A stretch of DNA of 30,945 nt from an uncultured Collinsella sp. GTDB lineage: Bacteria; Actinomycetota; Coriobacteriia; Coriobacteriales; Coriobacteriaceae. The position numbers were made by a program, and so were the translations under genes. The stretch is from the NCBI GenBank assembly GCA_900541045.1, contig UQID01000029.1:1-30945 (forward strand), read 5' to 3'. The notes under the pieces were generated by a model, which saw only the letters and a list, made by a program, of their open reading frames with translations, was not told the origin of the DNA and did not search any database. Positions 10,067 to 17,661 of the stretch are shown piece by piece (position 1 is the first letter of the stretch; every line of letters begins with the position of its first letter).

Positions 10067-10117
10067 GGACGTGCGTCATATATTAAAAAACCAACGTCGA
10101 GATGGGTCGTGATAAGA

Positions 10118-10972
10118 ATGGACAAGTACGTAATCGTGGTTGAGTCTGGGTCGGATGTGACGCCGGAGCTTTGCGAGCGCTACGGCATCGTGCGCGTGCC
10201 CATGCATGTCACGATTGGTGACGAGACCGTCGAGGACGGCTCGATCGATCCGCTCGAGATTTATTCGCGCTGCAACGAGTTTGGCGTTATGCCCAAGACC
10301 AGTGGCTGCGCGCCTGCGGATTTTGCTCACGTGTACGACCGTATCCATGCCGAGCAGCCCGATGCGACCACTCTGCATCTTGCGTACTCCGAGGCCACGA
10401 CCTGCTCGCATCAGTCCTCCAAGATTGCAGCTAAGGGCCGCGACTACGTATTCTCCATGGATACGCGTTTTGTCTCGGTGGGCCAGTCGCTCGTTGCCGT
10501 CGAGACCGCCAAATACATCGAGGCTCACCCCGACGCCACCGTTGACGAAATTTTCGCCTTCACCAATTCGGTGATGGATCGCGTGCTGTTGGGCTTTGTT
10601 CCTACCGACCTAGCCTTCCTTAAGGCGGGCGGTCGTCTGTCCAACGTGGCATTCCTTGGCGCCCACCTGCTCAAGATTAAGCCCTGCATTGAGGTGACGG
10701 GCGGTAAGTTTGTGGCGACCAAGAAGTTCCGTGGCTCTATGCTCAAGTGCGCCCGTGCCTTTATTGACCACATGGTTGCTAAGGGCGAGATTGACTACTC
10801 GCACATTGGCCTGGCGTATTCGGTAGGCCTTTCCGAGGAGCTGCGCGACGACATGGAAGTCTATGCGCACGACCTGGGCTTTAAGGACGTTACCTGGACT
10901 CAGGTCGGCGGCGTGATCTCGAGCCATTGCGGCCCGACCGCCTTTGGCGCGGTGCTCACGCTTAAAGCGTAA
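10118..10972 (+). CDS. DegV family fatty-acid-binding protein
   Basis: A 284-residue DegV protein. Family members are cytosolic and bind a fatty acid between two alpha/beta domains; in Firmicutes they act as FakB proteins that present the fatty acid to the FakA kinase. Diagnostic features are VVESGSDVTPELCERYGIVRVPMHVTIGDETVEDG at the N-terminus, PKTSGCAPADF, and near the C-terminus TQVGGVISSHCGPTAFG, the GxHxGPG-like lipid-headgroup motif. The start MDKYVIV at 10118 matches the family; an upstream in-frame ATG at 10013 would add an unrelated tail. The ribosome binding site is weak. It lies between the PFL genes and the PFL activase on the same strand. A FakA partner is not in this window. 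Confidence 0.9.
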   Translation: MDKYVIVVESGSDVTPELCERYGIVRVPMHVTIGDETVEDGSIDPLEIYSRCNEFGVMPKTSGCAPADFAHVYDRIHAEQPDATTLHLAYSEATTCSHQSSKIAAKGRDYVFSMDTRFVSVGQSLVAVETAKYIEAHPDATVDEIFAFTNSVMDRVLLGFVPTDLAFLKAGGRLSNVAFLGAHLLKIKPCIEVTGGKFVATKKFRGSMLKCARAFIDHMVAKGEIDYSHIGLAYSVGLSEELRDDMEVYAHDLGFKDVTWTQVGGVISSHCGPTAFGAVLTLKA

Positions 10973-11003
10973 GGCCTGGCGTCTATCGATTTCTATTGCC
11001 TCG

Positions 11004-11040
11004 GCGGCGGGTGGGTTGTGACAACCTTCCCGCCGCTTTT
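11004..11040 (+). terminator. Rho-independent terminator of degV
   Basis: GCGGCGGG (11004-11011) pairs with CCCGCCGC (11029-11036), with an inner GGTT/AACC helix, followed by TTTT. It lies about 30 bp after the degV stop. Confidence 0.8.
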
Positions 11041-11081
11041 GCGTGAAGTCAAATAGGACGACCTAATTGACCCCTAAACCG

Positions 11082-11109
11082 TTTCGCCATCATGCGTATG
11101 GGCTAGAAT
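11082..11109 (+). promoter_or_regulatory. Possible promoter of pflA
   Basis: TAGAAT (11104-11109) is a good -10 box. TTTCGC (11082-11087) is a weak -35 at 16 bp. It lies between the degV terminator and pflA, so pflA probably has its own promoter. Confidence 0.45.
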
Positions 11110-11158
11110 GGCTCTGGTATTTATGTAACCAAAACCAATGAGAGGCAAGGTAGCGGGA

Positions 11159-11977
11159 ATGGCTGAGATGACGCTCGAGGGTGTGGACGCTCGTCCCGAG
11201 GACTCTGCGTTTGCCCTGGGCCGCGTACATTCGATTGAGACGATGGGAACGGTCGATGGACCTGGCATCCGCTTTGTGGTGTTTGTTCAGGGCTGCCCCA
11301 TGCGCTGTGCGTATTGCCACAACCCCGATACCTGGTCGGTTAACGGCGGTACCATGGTGACCGTCGAGCACCTGATGGACGAGTTCCAGAGCAACCATGA
11401 GTTTTACCGCAGCGGTGGTATTACGGTATCCGGCGGCGAGCCGCTCTTGCAGCCCGCGTTTTTAGCCGACCTGTTCCGCGCCATGCACAATAACCCCGAT
11501 GGTCGCGTGCATACCTGCTTGGATAGCTGCGGCTATGCGTTCGATCCCGCGCATCCCGAGAAGTTCGATGCCGTACTCAACGAGACCGACATGGTGCTGC
11601 TTGACATTAAACACGCCGATCCCGTCGAGCATAAAAAGCTGACCGGTTGCGATCCCGCACGCATCCTAGCGTTTGGTGATGAGCTCGCGCGTCGCAAGAT
11701 TAAGGTTGTTATTCGCCATGTGGTGGTGCCGGGTATCACCGATACGGTGGAGGAGTGCGAGGCGCTCGGTCGTCTAATCGCCCCGTGGCATAACGTGGTG
11801 GGCCTGGAGATGTTGCCGTATCACACGATGGGTGTCGTCAAGTATGAGCAGCTGGGGATTCCCTATAAGCTTGAGGGCGTTCCACAGATGGATACCGCGC
11901 GCATGCCCGAGCTGCGCAACGCCGTCATGACGGGCATGAAAAAGCGCCGCGCGGAACTCAAAAACGCCATCGGCTAG
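11159..11977 (+). CDS. pflA: Pyruvate formate-lyase activating enzyme (radical SAM)
   Basis: This radical-SAM enzyme uses a [4Fe-4S] cluster and S-adenosylmethionine to abstract hydrogen from the PFL glycine. The cluster motif CPMRCAYC (CxxxCxxC) follows ETMGTVDGPGIRFVVFVQG. SAM-binding elements include GGITVSGGEPLLQ. Further matches to E. coli PflA are TCLDSCGY, VLLDIKH, VVIRHVVVPGITD and LPYHTMG. From the ATG at 11159 the protein has 272 residues, slightly longer than E. coli PflA (246) because of an N-terminal extension. AGGCAAGG lies about 9 nt before this ATG; an in-frame ATG at 11138 has no such site. Its substrate here should be Gly58 of the separate small PFL chain, so it must recognise a two-piece enzyme. 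Confidence 0.94.
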   Translation: MAEMTLEGVDARPEDSAFALGRVHSIETMGTVDGPGIRFVVFVQGCPMRCAYCHNPDTWSVNGGTMVTVEHLMDEFQSNHEFYRSGGITVSGGEPLLQPAFLADLFRAMHNNPDGRVHTCLDSCGYAFDPAHPEKFDAVLNETDMVLLDIKHADPVEHKKLTGCDPARILAFGDELARRKIKVVIRHVVVPGITDTVEECEALGRLIAPWHNVVGLEMLPYHTMGVVKYEQLGIPYKLEGVPQMDTARMPELRNAVMTGMKKRRAELKNAIG

Positions 11978-11998
11978 CGAGCCATTTTCGCTCCCCAA

Positions 11999-12033
11999 GG
12001 GCACTCATTGGGGACAGACTTAAATGAGTGCCC
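11999..12033 (+). repeat. REP-like hairpin after pflA
   Basis: GGGCACTCATT (11999-12009) and AATGAGTGCCC (12023-12033) are perfect 11-bp inverted arms around GGGGACAGACTTA. The loop GGGGACAGACTTA resembles sequences that flank REP-associated tyrosine transposases in many bacteria (from memory). No T-run follows. Confidence 0.65.
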
Positions 12034-12068
12034 CTGGGCACCAAGTTGATTGCCAAAGAGCTCCGTCA

Positions 12069-12148
12069 AGTTGCGGTGGAATAGTTCTTGTTTTTTGGCT
12101 TATGCCGCCCAAACAGGAACTATTCCACCGCAACTGCGTTTTGGGCGG
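12069..12148 (+). repeat. Long palindrome with two mutually exclusive folds
   Basis: Arms 12069-12087 and 12117-12135 are perfectly complementary over 19 bp (core TTGCGGTGGAATAGTTC). They extend inward by TGTTT/AAACA after one mismatch. The right-hand inner part, CCGCCCAAA (12105-12113), can instead pair with TTTGGGCGG (12140-12148), and the two folds exclude each other. The 317-bp gap between pflA and the next gene holds this element, the REP-like hairpin and a promoter, and no gene was found. Confidence 0.7.
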
Positions 12149-12228
12149 AGATGCGCAACAGAATCGGTGTATTTGCATAGAAACGCTTGTGGTTTCTTTA
12201 AAGACGCCTTAAACGCCGCTGAATATCT

Positions 12229-12256
12229 TTGGAAAGAAATGCCTGCTCGGTATTAT
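12229..12256 (+). promoter_or_regulatory. Probable promoter of the serine hydrolase gene
   Basis: TTGGAA (12229-12234) and TATTAT (12251-12256) with 16 bp between them, 38 bp before the GTG start. Confidence 0.5.
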
Positions 12257-12294
12257 GCTGCTCGTATATAAAACGGTAGCAATCAGGAGACCAC

Positions 12295-13413
12295 GTGCGA
12301 AATAACGCATCGCGGGACGAGTATGTGCCGCAGCATAGCAGCAGATATGAGACGAAGGGCACGTCTTCGCGTGGCCTCGCTGACGCCCGCATCCGCGTGA
12401 CGAAGATTGCTGCCATTGGGATGCTAACGTTGGCGGTTATTATCCTCGGAATTACCGCCAAAACCTACGCGTCGGAGCGAATGGCACACTCAGATGCGTC
12501 AACGGTGCAGACGCAAAACAAAAAGGTCTCTGAATCTAAAGCCACCGCAAGTCAAACCCTGTCGACAGCGAGCCTCAAGACGAGGCTTTCGAAGGCGGAC
12601 TTTAACGATATTCCCTCAGGCGATACCGTGCAGACCTTCTCACTGGTTGATGACCAGATCCCCGCCCTGGAGGATGAGAGCCTCGCCGCGCTCCAAGATG
12701 CCCTTGATCAGGCCCAGGAATTGGGCGATGTGGGCGTGGTGTTCTACGACCTGTCAAGTGGCAAGGGCGTGACGTATAACGCCGATGTCGAGGTTTACGG
12801 TGCGAGTAGTTATAAGGCGCTCTATGTGCTCTACGTCTGTGAATCCCTGGTCGAGACAGGGCAAGTATCGCTCGATGATACTCTGGGCACCTATGGCGGC
12901 TACAGTATGGGCTGGCTGACGGTTCGCGAACTCATCGAGGCCTCGGTCGTTAATTCGGACAACGATTCGTTTATTGCGTTACGCGCGGCGTTTGACCGTG
13001 TCGGTTACGAGGATTGGATTGTCGGTCTTGGCATCGATTACGATACCGCACTCGATCCGATGAGTGATTTTCCCACTTATTGCCCGCGCACCTCGGCCAA
13101 GTTGTGGTGCGAGATGAGCGAGTATCTGAGCCATGATACCGAGACGTCACAATGGCTGTCGGGCCTTCTGGCCTCTACGGCCCGATCGTTTATTCGTGAC
13201 GGCATTGCGGACGACCAAGCCTTGGTGCGCAACAAGGCAGGCTGGATTAGCGAGGATGGTTGCTATTCGACATGCGATGCGGGCCTTATCGACATCGATG
13301 GCCGTACCTATGTCATGAGCATCATGACATCGATGCCGTGGAGCGACCGCTCGAGCGAGGTTACGGCTGCGATTGCAAAGGCCCTGTTTGATACGCGAGC
13401 TGCGCTGGCCTAG
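12295..13413 (+). CDS. Membrane-anchored class A beta-lactamase-like serine hydrolase
   Basis: A 372-residue protein starting at GTG, with AGGAGA a few bases upstream. Residues 39-60 (IAAIGMLTLAVIILGITAKTY) form one membrane segment; a Ser/Thr/Lys-rich linker follows and the catalytic domain should lie outside the membrane. The domain has the three marks of the beta-lactamase/transpeptidase fold: SSYK with nucleophile Ser171 and Lys174, SDN in SVVNSDNDSF, and KAG (in place of KTG) in VRNKAGWISEDG. Class A enzymes also use a Glu in an omega loop, which I cannot place with confidence. It could be a beta-lactamase, a D,D-carboxypeptidase or another cell-wall hydrolase. A physiological wall role seems likelier because similar anchored proteins are common in this group. 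It lies alone between two promoters. Confidence 0.82.
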   Translation: MRNNASRDEYVPQHSSRYETKGTSSRGLADARIRVTKIAAIGMLTLAVIILGITAKTYASERMAHSDASTVQTQNKKVSESKATASQTLSTASLKTRLSKADFNDIPSGDTVQTFSLVDDQIPALEDESLAALQDALDQAQELGDVGVVFYDLSSGKGVTYNADVEVYGASSYKALYVLYVCESLVETGQVSLDDTLGTYGGYSMGWLTVRELIEASVVNSDNDSFIALRAAFDRVGYEDWIVGLGIDYDTALDPMSDFPTYCPRTSAKLWCEMSEYLSHDTETSQWLSGLLASTARSFIRDGIADDQALVRNKAGWISEDGCYSTCDAGLIDIDGRTYVMSIMTSMPWSDRSSEVTAAIAKALFDTRAALA

Positions 13414-13420
13414 CGTGTTC

Positions 13421-13453
13421 GTTTGACGAGGTCAAACAAAATGCTGGTACCAT
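13421..13453 (+). promoter_or_regulatory. Palindrome and possible promoter of the nucleosidase gene
   Basis: GTTTGAC (13421-13427) and GTCAAAC (13431-13437) form a 7-bp dyad spaced by GAG. TTGACG within it (13423-13428) could be a -35 box. TGGTACCAT (13445-13453) looks like an extended -10, although the 19-bp spacing is long. Promoter plus operator is an inference. Confidence 0.35.
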
Positions 13454-13491
13454 ACCGTGGTTGAGAATTTCGTATAGGTTTGGGGAATGGC

Positions 13492-14232
13492 ATGGCTACC
13501 ATCGCGATTATCGGTGCACTCGAAAAAGAGATCATGCAGATTAAGGAAGAGTTGAGCGACGTTTGCGAGGCACAGGAGGCAGGCTTGACCGTTGTGAGCG
13601 GTGAGTTCGACGGTCTGACGCTTGTCGCCACAACGGCGGGCATGGGCACGGTGAATGCCGCTGCCGCAACACAGCACCTCATTAGCAAGTATGCTCCGCA
13701 GGCAGTTGTGCTTTCGGGTATCGCGGGCGGTTTGAACCCCAAGCTCCATATCGACGACGTGGTCATCGGCAAACGCCTGCGCTATCTGGATACCGATACC
13801 GCGCTTATCGCCGAGTCTGCACCGGGGCTCGAGGAGTTTGGCTCGGCGCCTGCGCTGGTCGATATTGCTGCCGATGTACTTGCTGAGCATGGGTTTGTTG
13901 ATGCTTCGACAAATGCGGCCGCCTCGAACGAGGGCGCAAAGCAGTTCCTGGTCGGCACGATTGCCACGGGCAACCGTTTTGTGACGGGCGCCGCCATGCG
14001 CAACGACGCTATCGAGGCGACGCACGCCGATTGTGTCGGCATGGAGGGCGCGGCAATCGCCCATGTCGCAACTAAAAATGGTGTCGATTGCCTGGTGCTG
14101 CGCGCTATCAGCGATAATTGTGACGAGGCGTACGATGCGATTTGCGACCGCGAGTTCGACCTGTTCGAGTATGCCCGTACCGCGAGTGGCATTACGCTCG
14201 ATATCGTTCGCCGTATCGCTGCTATCTATTAG
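13492..14232 (+). CDS. mtnN: 5'-methylthioadenosine/S-adenosylhomocysteine nucleosidase
   Basis: This cytosolic enzyme cleaves adenine from methylthioadenosine and S-adenosylhomocysteine, by-products of SAM chemistry; radical-SAM enzymes also release the 5'-deoxyadenosine that it can clear. The 246 residues show the family pattern: IAIIGALEKEI at the N-terminus, GMGTVNAAAATQHLI, SGIAGGLNP, IATGNRFV, the substrate-binding GMEGAAIAHVA, and the catalytic Asp in LRAISDNCDE. ATG at 13492 has GGGG about 6 nt upstream; a TTG four codons earlier is less likely. The length is slightly above E. coli MtnN (232). It is followed by engB after 38 bp and may be cotranscribed with it. Confidence 0.92.
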   Translation: MATIAIIGALEKEIMQIKEELSDVCEAQEAGLTVVSGEFDGLTLVATTAGMGTVNAAAATQHLISKYAPQAVVLSGIAGGLNPKLHIDDVVIGKRLRYLDTDTALIAESAPGLEEFGSAPALVDIAADVLAEHGFVDASTNAAASNEGAKQFLVGTIATGNRFVTGAAMRNDAIEATHADCVGMEGAAIAHVATKNGVDCLVLRAISDNCDEAYDAICDREFDLFEYARTASGITLDIVRRIAAIY

Positions 14233-14270
14233 CGCGCTCTTTTGTAAGAACCTACGACCAAGGAGTGTCC

Positions 14271-14861
14271 ATGGCCGATTCCATTAACTACCAGCTTGCC
14301 AAGTTTGTCGCCAGCTATGGCAAGGTCTCGCAGATCCCCGAGTCCACCTGTCCCGAGGTGAGCTTCGTCGGCCGCTCCAACGTGGGCAAGTCGTCGATCA
14401 TGAACAAGCTTTTTGGCCGCAAGAACCTCGTCAAGGTCTCGAGCACACCGGGCAAGACGAGCAACATCAACTTCTTTGAGGCTGACGACGTGCACTTCGT
14501 CGACCTGCCGGGTTATGGTTTCGCCCGTCGTTCCAAGGCCGAGCGTGACCGCTGGGCAGAACTTATCGGCGACTTCTTCGACTCGGAGCGCAGCTTTAAC
14601 CTGGTCGTGTCGCTGGTGGATATTCGTCACGACCCGAGCAAACTCGACCATGACATGATCGACTACCTTCAGGGCAACGAGTTCAACTTTATCGTCTGCC
14701 TCACCAAGGCAGACAAACTCAGCCGCACCCAGCAGGCCCGCCAGGCAGCAGCCATCAAAAAGCAGCTCAACGTCCCGGCCGAGAACGTAATCATCACAAG
14801 CTCCCAAACCGGCACCGGCATCGACGAACTCAAGCGCCGCATCGCCGAGGCTTGCCTCTAA
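14271..14861 (+). CDS. engB: Ribosome biogenesis GTP-binding protein EngB (YsxC/YihA)
   Basis: A 196-residue TRAFAC GTPase needed for assembly of the large ribosomal subunit. The G motifs are in order: GRSNVGKSS (G1), the TPGKT switch I region (G2), DLPGYG (G3), LTKADK (G4) and TSSQTGTG (G5). The length equals the family standard. The ATG at 14271 has AAGGAG 7 nt upstream; upstream in-frame starts would read into the nucleosidase gene. It is essential in most bacteria where tested. It marks the left border of the accessory patch that follows. Confidence 0.96.
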   Translation: MADSINYQLAKFVASYGKVSQIPESTCPEVSFVGRSNVGKSSIMNKLFGRKNLVKVSSTPGKTSNINFFEADDVHFVDLPGYGFARRSKAERDRWAELIGDFFDSERSFNLVVSLVDIRHDPSKLDHDMIDYLQGNEFNFIVCLTKADKLSRTQQARQAAAIKKQLNVPAENVIITSSQTGTGIDELKRRIAEACL

Positions 14862-14898
14862 TAAGGGCTCTTGGCAGGCAATAGTTTGCATCTATCTA

Positions 14899-14943
14899 TA
14901 TCACCTCAGTGATAGTTATTGCTACACTATCACTGGGGTGATA
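14899..14943 (+). promoter_or_regulatory. Twin TATCAC-N4-GTGATA operators before the toxin-antitoxin pair
   Basis: Two copies of TATCAC-N4-GTGATA lie at 14899-14914 and 14928-14943, 29 bp centre to centre. Together they also form one 18-bp stem with a single T-G pair, followed by TTTTTGTTT. So the same DNA can be a double operator and, in RNA, a terminator hairpin. Placement directly before the toxin gene fits autorepression by the XRE antitoxin. Confidence 0.7.
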
Positions 14944-14962
14944 TTTTTGTTTGGAGGTCGAT

Positions 14963-15646
14963 ATGGAGCTTTGGCACGGGTCGGAGGTTGTTGTCGAGCA
15001 TCCGTCGTTGGATAAATGCAGACAATTCAATGACTATGGGTGTGGGTTTTATTGCACGCCACATGAGGAAATGGCAATGGAGTGGGCATGTCGGACCGAG
15101 TCCGATGGTATCGCGAATCGATATGAGCTCGATATGGATGGCCTTGCGGTCTTGGATTTGGAGTCCGGGGAGTTTTCAATCCTCAATTGGCTTGCGATTT
15201 TGGCTAACAATAGGGAGTTCAATGTTTCGACACCGCTAGCGCGCGAAGGACTTCGTTATCTGCTGGATAACTGCCTGATTGATATTTCTCCCTATGACGT
15301 TATTCGAGGCTATCGTGCAGACGATTCCTATTTCTCGTTTGCAAGACAGTTTGTCAACGGCATGATTTCGCTCAGGCAATTGCAGCGCATTATGTTTTTG
15401 GGGGATTTGGGCATTCAATATGCGCTTATGAGTGAGCGTGCGTTCTCAGCAATCAGATTCTGCGAATGGAAGCAAGCGTTGGGATCTGAGCATTATCCCA
15501 AGCGCTTTAAGCGAGAGCAGAACGCGCGGCGCAAGTACTTGGAAACTGTGAATGGATTCGACTCTGAGGGTGTCTACATTAGGGATTTAATGGCAGGGAG
15601 GGTTGATTTAAATGATCCAAGAGTTAACGGATTGTGGGCCGAGTAG
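14963..15646 (+). CDS. DUF3990-type putative ADP-ribosyltransferase toxin
   Basis: This 227-residue protein resembles the DUF3990 family, whose fold is related to ADP-ribosyltransferases and which is often the toxin of a type II system. Matching features are LWHGSEVVVEHPSL near the start, FNDYGCGFYCTP, EEMAMEWA, and ISPYDVIRGYRADDSYF in the middle. ATG at 14963 has TTGGAGG 5 nt upstream. The gene overlaps the next by 35 bp, which suggests coupled expression. Codon use is clearly more AT-rich than in the metabolic genes on either side, consistent with transfer. The target is unknown, and toxicity is inferred from family and context. Confidence 0.72.
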   Translation: MELWHGSEVVVEHPSLDKCRQFNDYGCGFYCTPHEEMAMEWACRTESDGIANRYELDMDGLAVLDLESGEFSILNWLAILANNREFNVSTPLAREGLRYLLDNCLIDISPYDVIRGYRADDSYFSFARQFVNGMISLRQLQRIMFLGDLGIQYALMSERAFSAIRFCEWKQALGSEHYPKRFKREQNARRKYLETVNGFDSEGVYIRDLMAGRVDLNDPRVNGLWAE

Positions 15647-16310
15647 AACATACCCCGTCTACTATCTCGAGGATGCAATGAACAATCTCGGCGACTGCTT
15701 TGACTATGCCGTTAACGATTATGGAGCAGAAGGATCGGAAGTTGCTGAACTCTTTTGCCTGAGCGGCGTAGCTCGCGAGTTCGAACGCGGCAACGCATGG
15801 GTAGTGTCGGGAAAATCGGGCGTTGAGCTGTTCGCGCTTATCGCCGAAAGGTCGGGCTATCAATCAAGGCCGATGCCAAATCGAACCTACCGATTCGAAA
15901 AGACACCGGAATATTGGGCAGGCTGGATATTGGCATACCTTCAGTGGCGCCTAGGAGAGTCTTTCGAAGATTTGCTGCATGTCGTTCCATTTGATGTGCT
16001 ACGCAGTCTGTACTACCCCTGGCACGAAGCCTCGGAGGAACGTGTGGCTCGCCTCGTCTGCGATATGGCGAAGAAAGCGTCCAGGCAAACAAAACTTGCG
16101 TTAGCAAGAAAGAAGCTTAAGAAAACCCAACAAGACCTGGCATACGAATCAGGCGTATCGCTCCGCTCAATCCAAATGTACGAACAGCGCCAACGAAACA
16201 TCAACGAAGCCTCGGTAACAACCGTAAGAGCTATAGCAAAAGCCCTCCACTGTAACATCGAAGACCTCCTAGAACCAGTCTTCGAATACAAAGAAACAAG
16301 CGCCGCCTAA
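15612..16310 (+). CDS. Antitoxin-like protein with C-terminal XRE helix-turn-helix
   Basis: A 232-residue partner of the upstream toxin. Residues 1-150 form a domain of unknown fold with AELFCLSGVAREFERGN, YWAGWILAYLQWRLGESFEDL and YYPWHEASEERV. I recall the YWAGW..AYYQW pattern in proteins next to DUF3990 toxins. Residues about 160-222 are a typical XRE DNA-binding domain (LALARKKLKKTQQDLAYESGVSLRSIQMYEQ, INEASVTTVRAIAKALH). Thus one polypeptide probably both neutralises the toxin and binds the twin operators. The ATG at 15612 lies inside the toxin frame; an ATG at 15678 is possible. An alternative is a pure regulator without neutralising activity. Confidence 0.72.
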   Translation: MIQELTDCGPSRTYPVYYLEDAMNNLGDCFDYAVNDYGAEGSEVAELFCLSGVAREFERGNAWVVSGKSGVELFALIAERSGYQSRPMPNRTYRFEKTPEYWAGWILAYLQWRLGESFEDLLHVVPFDVLRSLYYPWHEASEERVARLVCDMAKKASRQTKLALARKKLKKTQQDLAYESGVSLRSIQMYEQRQRNINEASVTTVRAIAKALHCNIEDLLEPVFEYKETSAA

Positions 16311-16433
16311 AGGGGATTCTGGCCACTGATTGCTCAACTTGTGGTTCACCAAGGGCAATTTGAGCAGCGAAGCCGGCTGTCTCGTGGGAGCGTGCAGGCC
16401 TTGTTGATATTTAAATCCGCTTTCATATTGAAA

Positions 16434-16470
16434 TGCCCCGCCAAGCTAAAGTGCTCGGCGGGGCAATTTT
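16434..16470. terminator. Bidirectional terminator between convergent genes
   Basis: TGCCCCGCC (16434-16442) pairs with GGCGGGGCA (16457-16465) and is followed by ATTTTC on the plus strand. On the minus strand it is followed by TTTCAAT. It sits between the plus-strand antitoxin and the minus-strand membrane protein. The rest of the 237-bp gap holds a weak TGCTCAA/TTGAGCA dyad and nothing else recognised. Confidence 0.7.
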
Positions 16471-16547
16471 CGATTGACGATGCTGCCAGGGGTTGAGTTT
16501 TAATATATCGCGAGTAAGAGGCGTCTGAATTTAGTAATCAAAGAAAA

Positions 16548-17561
16548 TTATTCAATTCGAGCGCTTAGCCAGTACTCTCCATTCGAAGCTACGATTGCAT
16601 ACGTAATTCCATTTTTGACAGTTGGCGTATCTACGCAGGCAGCACCAACTTCCTTGGCGTCTGAAAACGAAAGTGTTGGATCGATTGCTTGTATAGTTGC
16701 CAATGCTGTCGCCGCGGCATAGTCGGAGTTTTCGAAGTACATGACTATGTTTTTGAAGCAGTTTTCGGATCCAAGATAGCTGAGTAGCACCGGGTTACTC
16801 GAGTCCGAAAAGAAGCCTCCAATACCGGCAATCTTTGAACCGTTTTTGATCTGAAGTTCGAGCCCCATGCCGCTATCGTCTAGTTCGTAATCCGCATTCA
16901 TGCTGCTGCAATTGGGGATATCGGAGAATTCCTCGTTAAGTCGATCAATAAAGCCTTTTGGGGAAATTGAAAACTTTCCGTCGCCAAGAAAAGATGTGAT
17001 TTCCTTCTCGTTGCGGGTGTCAACGACCTCTCCGCATTTTTCGCATTCTCGTATTTCCTTTGAGGTGGCGTCCACGTAGTCAACTTCGGTAGTCCACGAG
17101 CCCGGTTGATGCCCAAGGGGTTCCCCCTCGGTTTTACCGCAGCGTTGACAGGTCTTCGGAACCGTGCACGTTGCTTCTTCCCATTCGTGTCCAAGCGGTT
17201 CCCCCTCGGTTTTGCCGCAACTTTTACATGTGCGAGGGCTTGTACAGGTTGCATTGGCCCATAGCTTGTGAGTGCAAAACAACTGAGGAAACATCATGGG
17301 CAAACTGAAGATGATGACAACTGCCACGGCAGCTGCGATTGCCGCTCGTTTTTTATTGCCTAATTTATGAATGGCCCGCGTTAGAAGTGAGTCGTTTTCT
17401 TCATTTTTGCGTGCGCCGTCATCTTCGTTTGATGGCGGAATTTCAGAGGAGGGGGTGTCGCTAGCACCATCAGAAAACTGCTCGGCTTTGAAATCTGGCT
17501 TCCGTTCGTCGGACTCACTGAGTGCCTTTTCCTCGTCGGGCTCCTTCATCTCGTCATTCAT
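16548..17561 (-). CDS. Membrane protein with tandem CxxC zinc-ribbon-like repeats, function unknown
   Basis: A 337-residue protein not assignable to a pathway. Residues 1-65 are acidic and disordered-looking, 71-94 form one membrane segment (RAAIAAAVAVVIIFSLPMMF), and the rest should be outside the cell. Directly after the membrane there are two 26-residue repeats, ATCTxPxTCxxCGKTEGEPLGH (from 104 and 130). A degenerate third CxxC unit follows (RECEKCGEVVD, about 171-181). Such repeats occur in surface proteins of gut Firmicutes and Actinobacteria and may bind metal. The C-terminal 150 residues resemble nothing I can name. ATG at 17561 has AAGGAG about 11 nt upstream. It diverges from a small XRE gene with a perfect palindrome between them. 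Confidence 0.8.
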   Translation of the reverse strand: MNDEMKEPDEEKALSESDERKPDFKAEQFSDGASDTPSSEIPPSNEDDGARKNEENDSLLTRAIHKLGNKKRAAIAAAVAVVIIFSLPMMFPQLFCTHKLWANATCTSPRTCKSCGKTEGEPLGHEWEEATCTVPKTCQRCGKTEGEPLGHQPGSWTTEVDYVDATSKEIRECEKCGEVVDTRNEKEITSFLGDGKFSISPKGFIDRLNEEFSDIPNCSSMNADYELDDSGMGLELQIKNGSKIAGIGGFFSDSSNPVLLSYLGSENCFKNIVMYFENSDYAAATALATIQAIDPTLSFSDAKEVGAACVDTPTVKNGITYAIVASNGEYWLSARIE

Positions 17562-17634
17562 GTTTATCGAGGCTCCTTCCTAGCTATGAATCTGCACTGG
17601 GCATTTTTGATAAGCGGAATGGCTGGTGACATAA

Positions 17635-17657
17635 ATATATCCCAGTTTGGGATATAT
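17635..17657. promoter_or_regulatory. Perfect palindrome between divergent genes, candidate XRE operator
   Basis: ATATATCCCA (17635-17644) and TGGGATATAT (17648-17657) are perfect inverted 10-mers separated by GTT. The site lies 4 bp before the XRE regulator start and 74 bp before the divergent membrane-protein start, so a bound repressor could control both. Confidence 0.65.
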
Positions 17658-17661
17658 CAAA

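Noticed and set aside
10013..10117. N-terminal extension of DegV
   Set aside because: The extension is translated from leader hairpins, and the family start is MDKYVIV at 10118.
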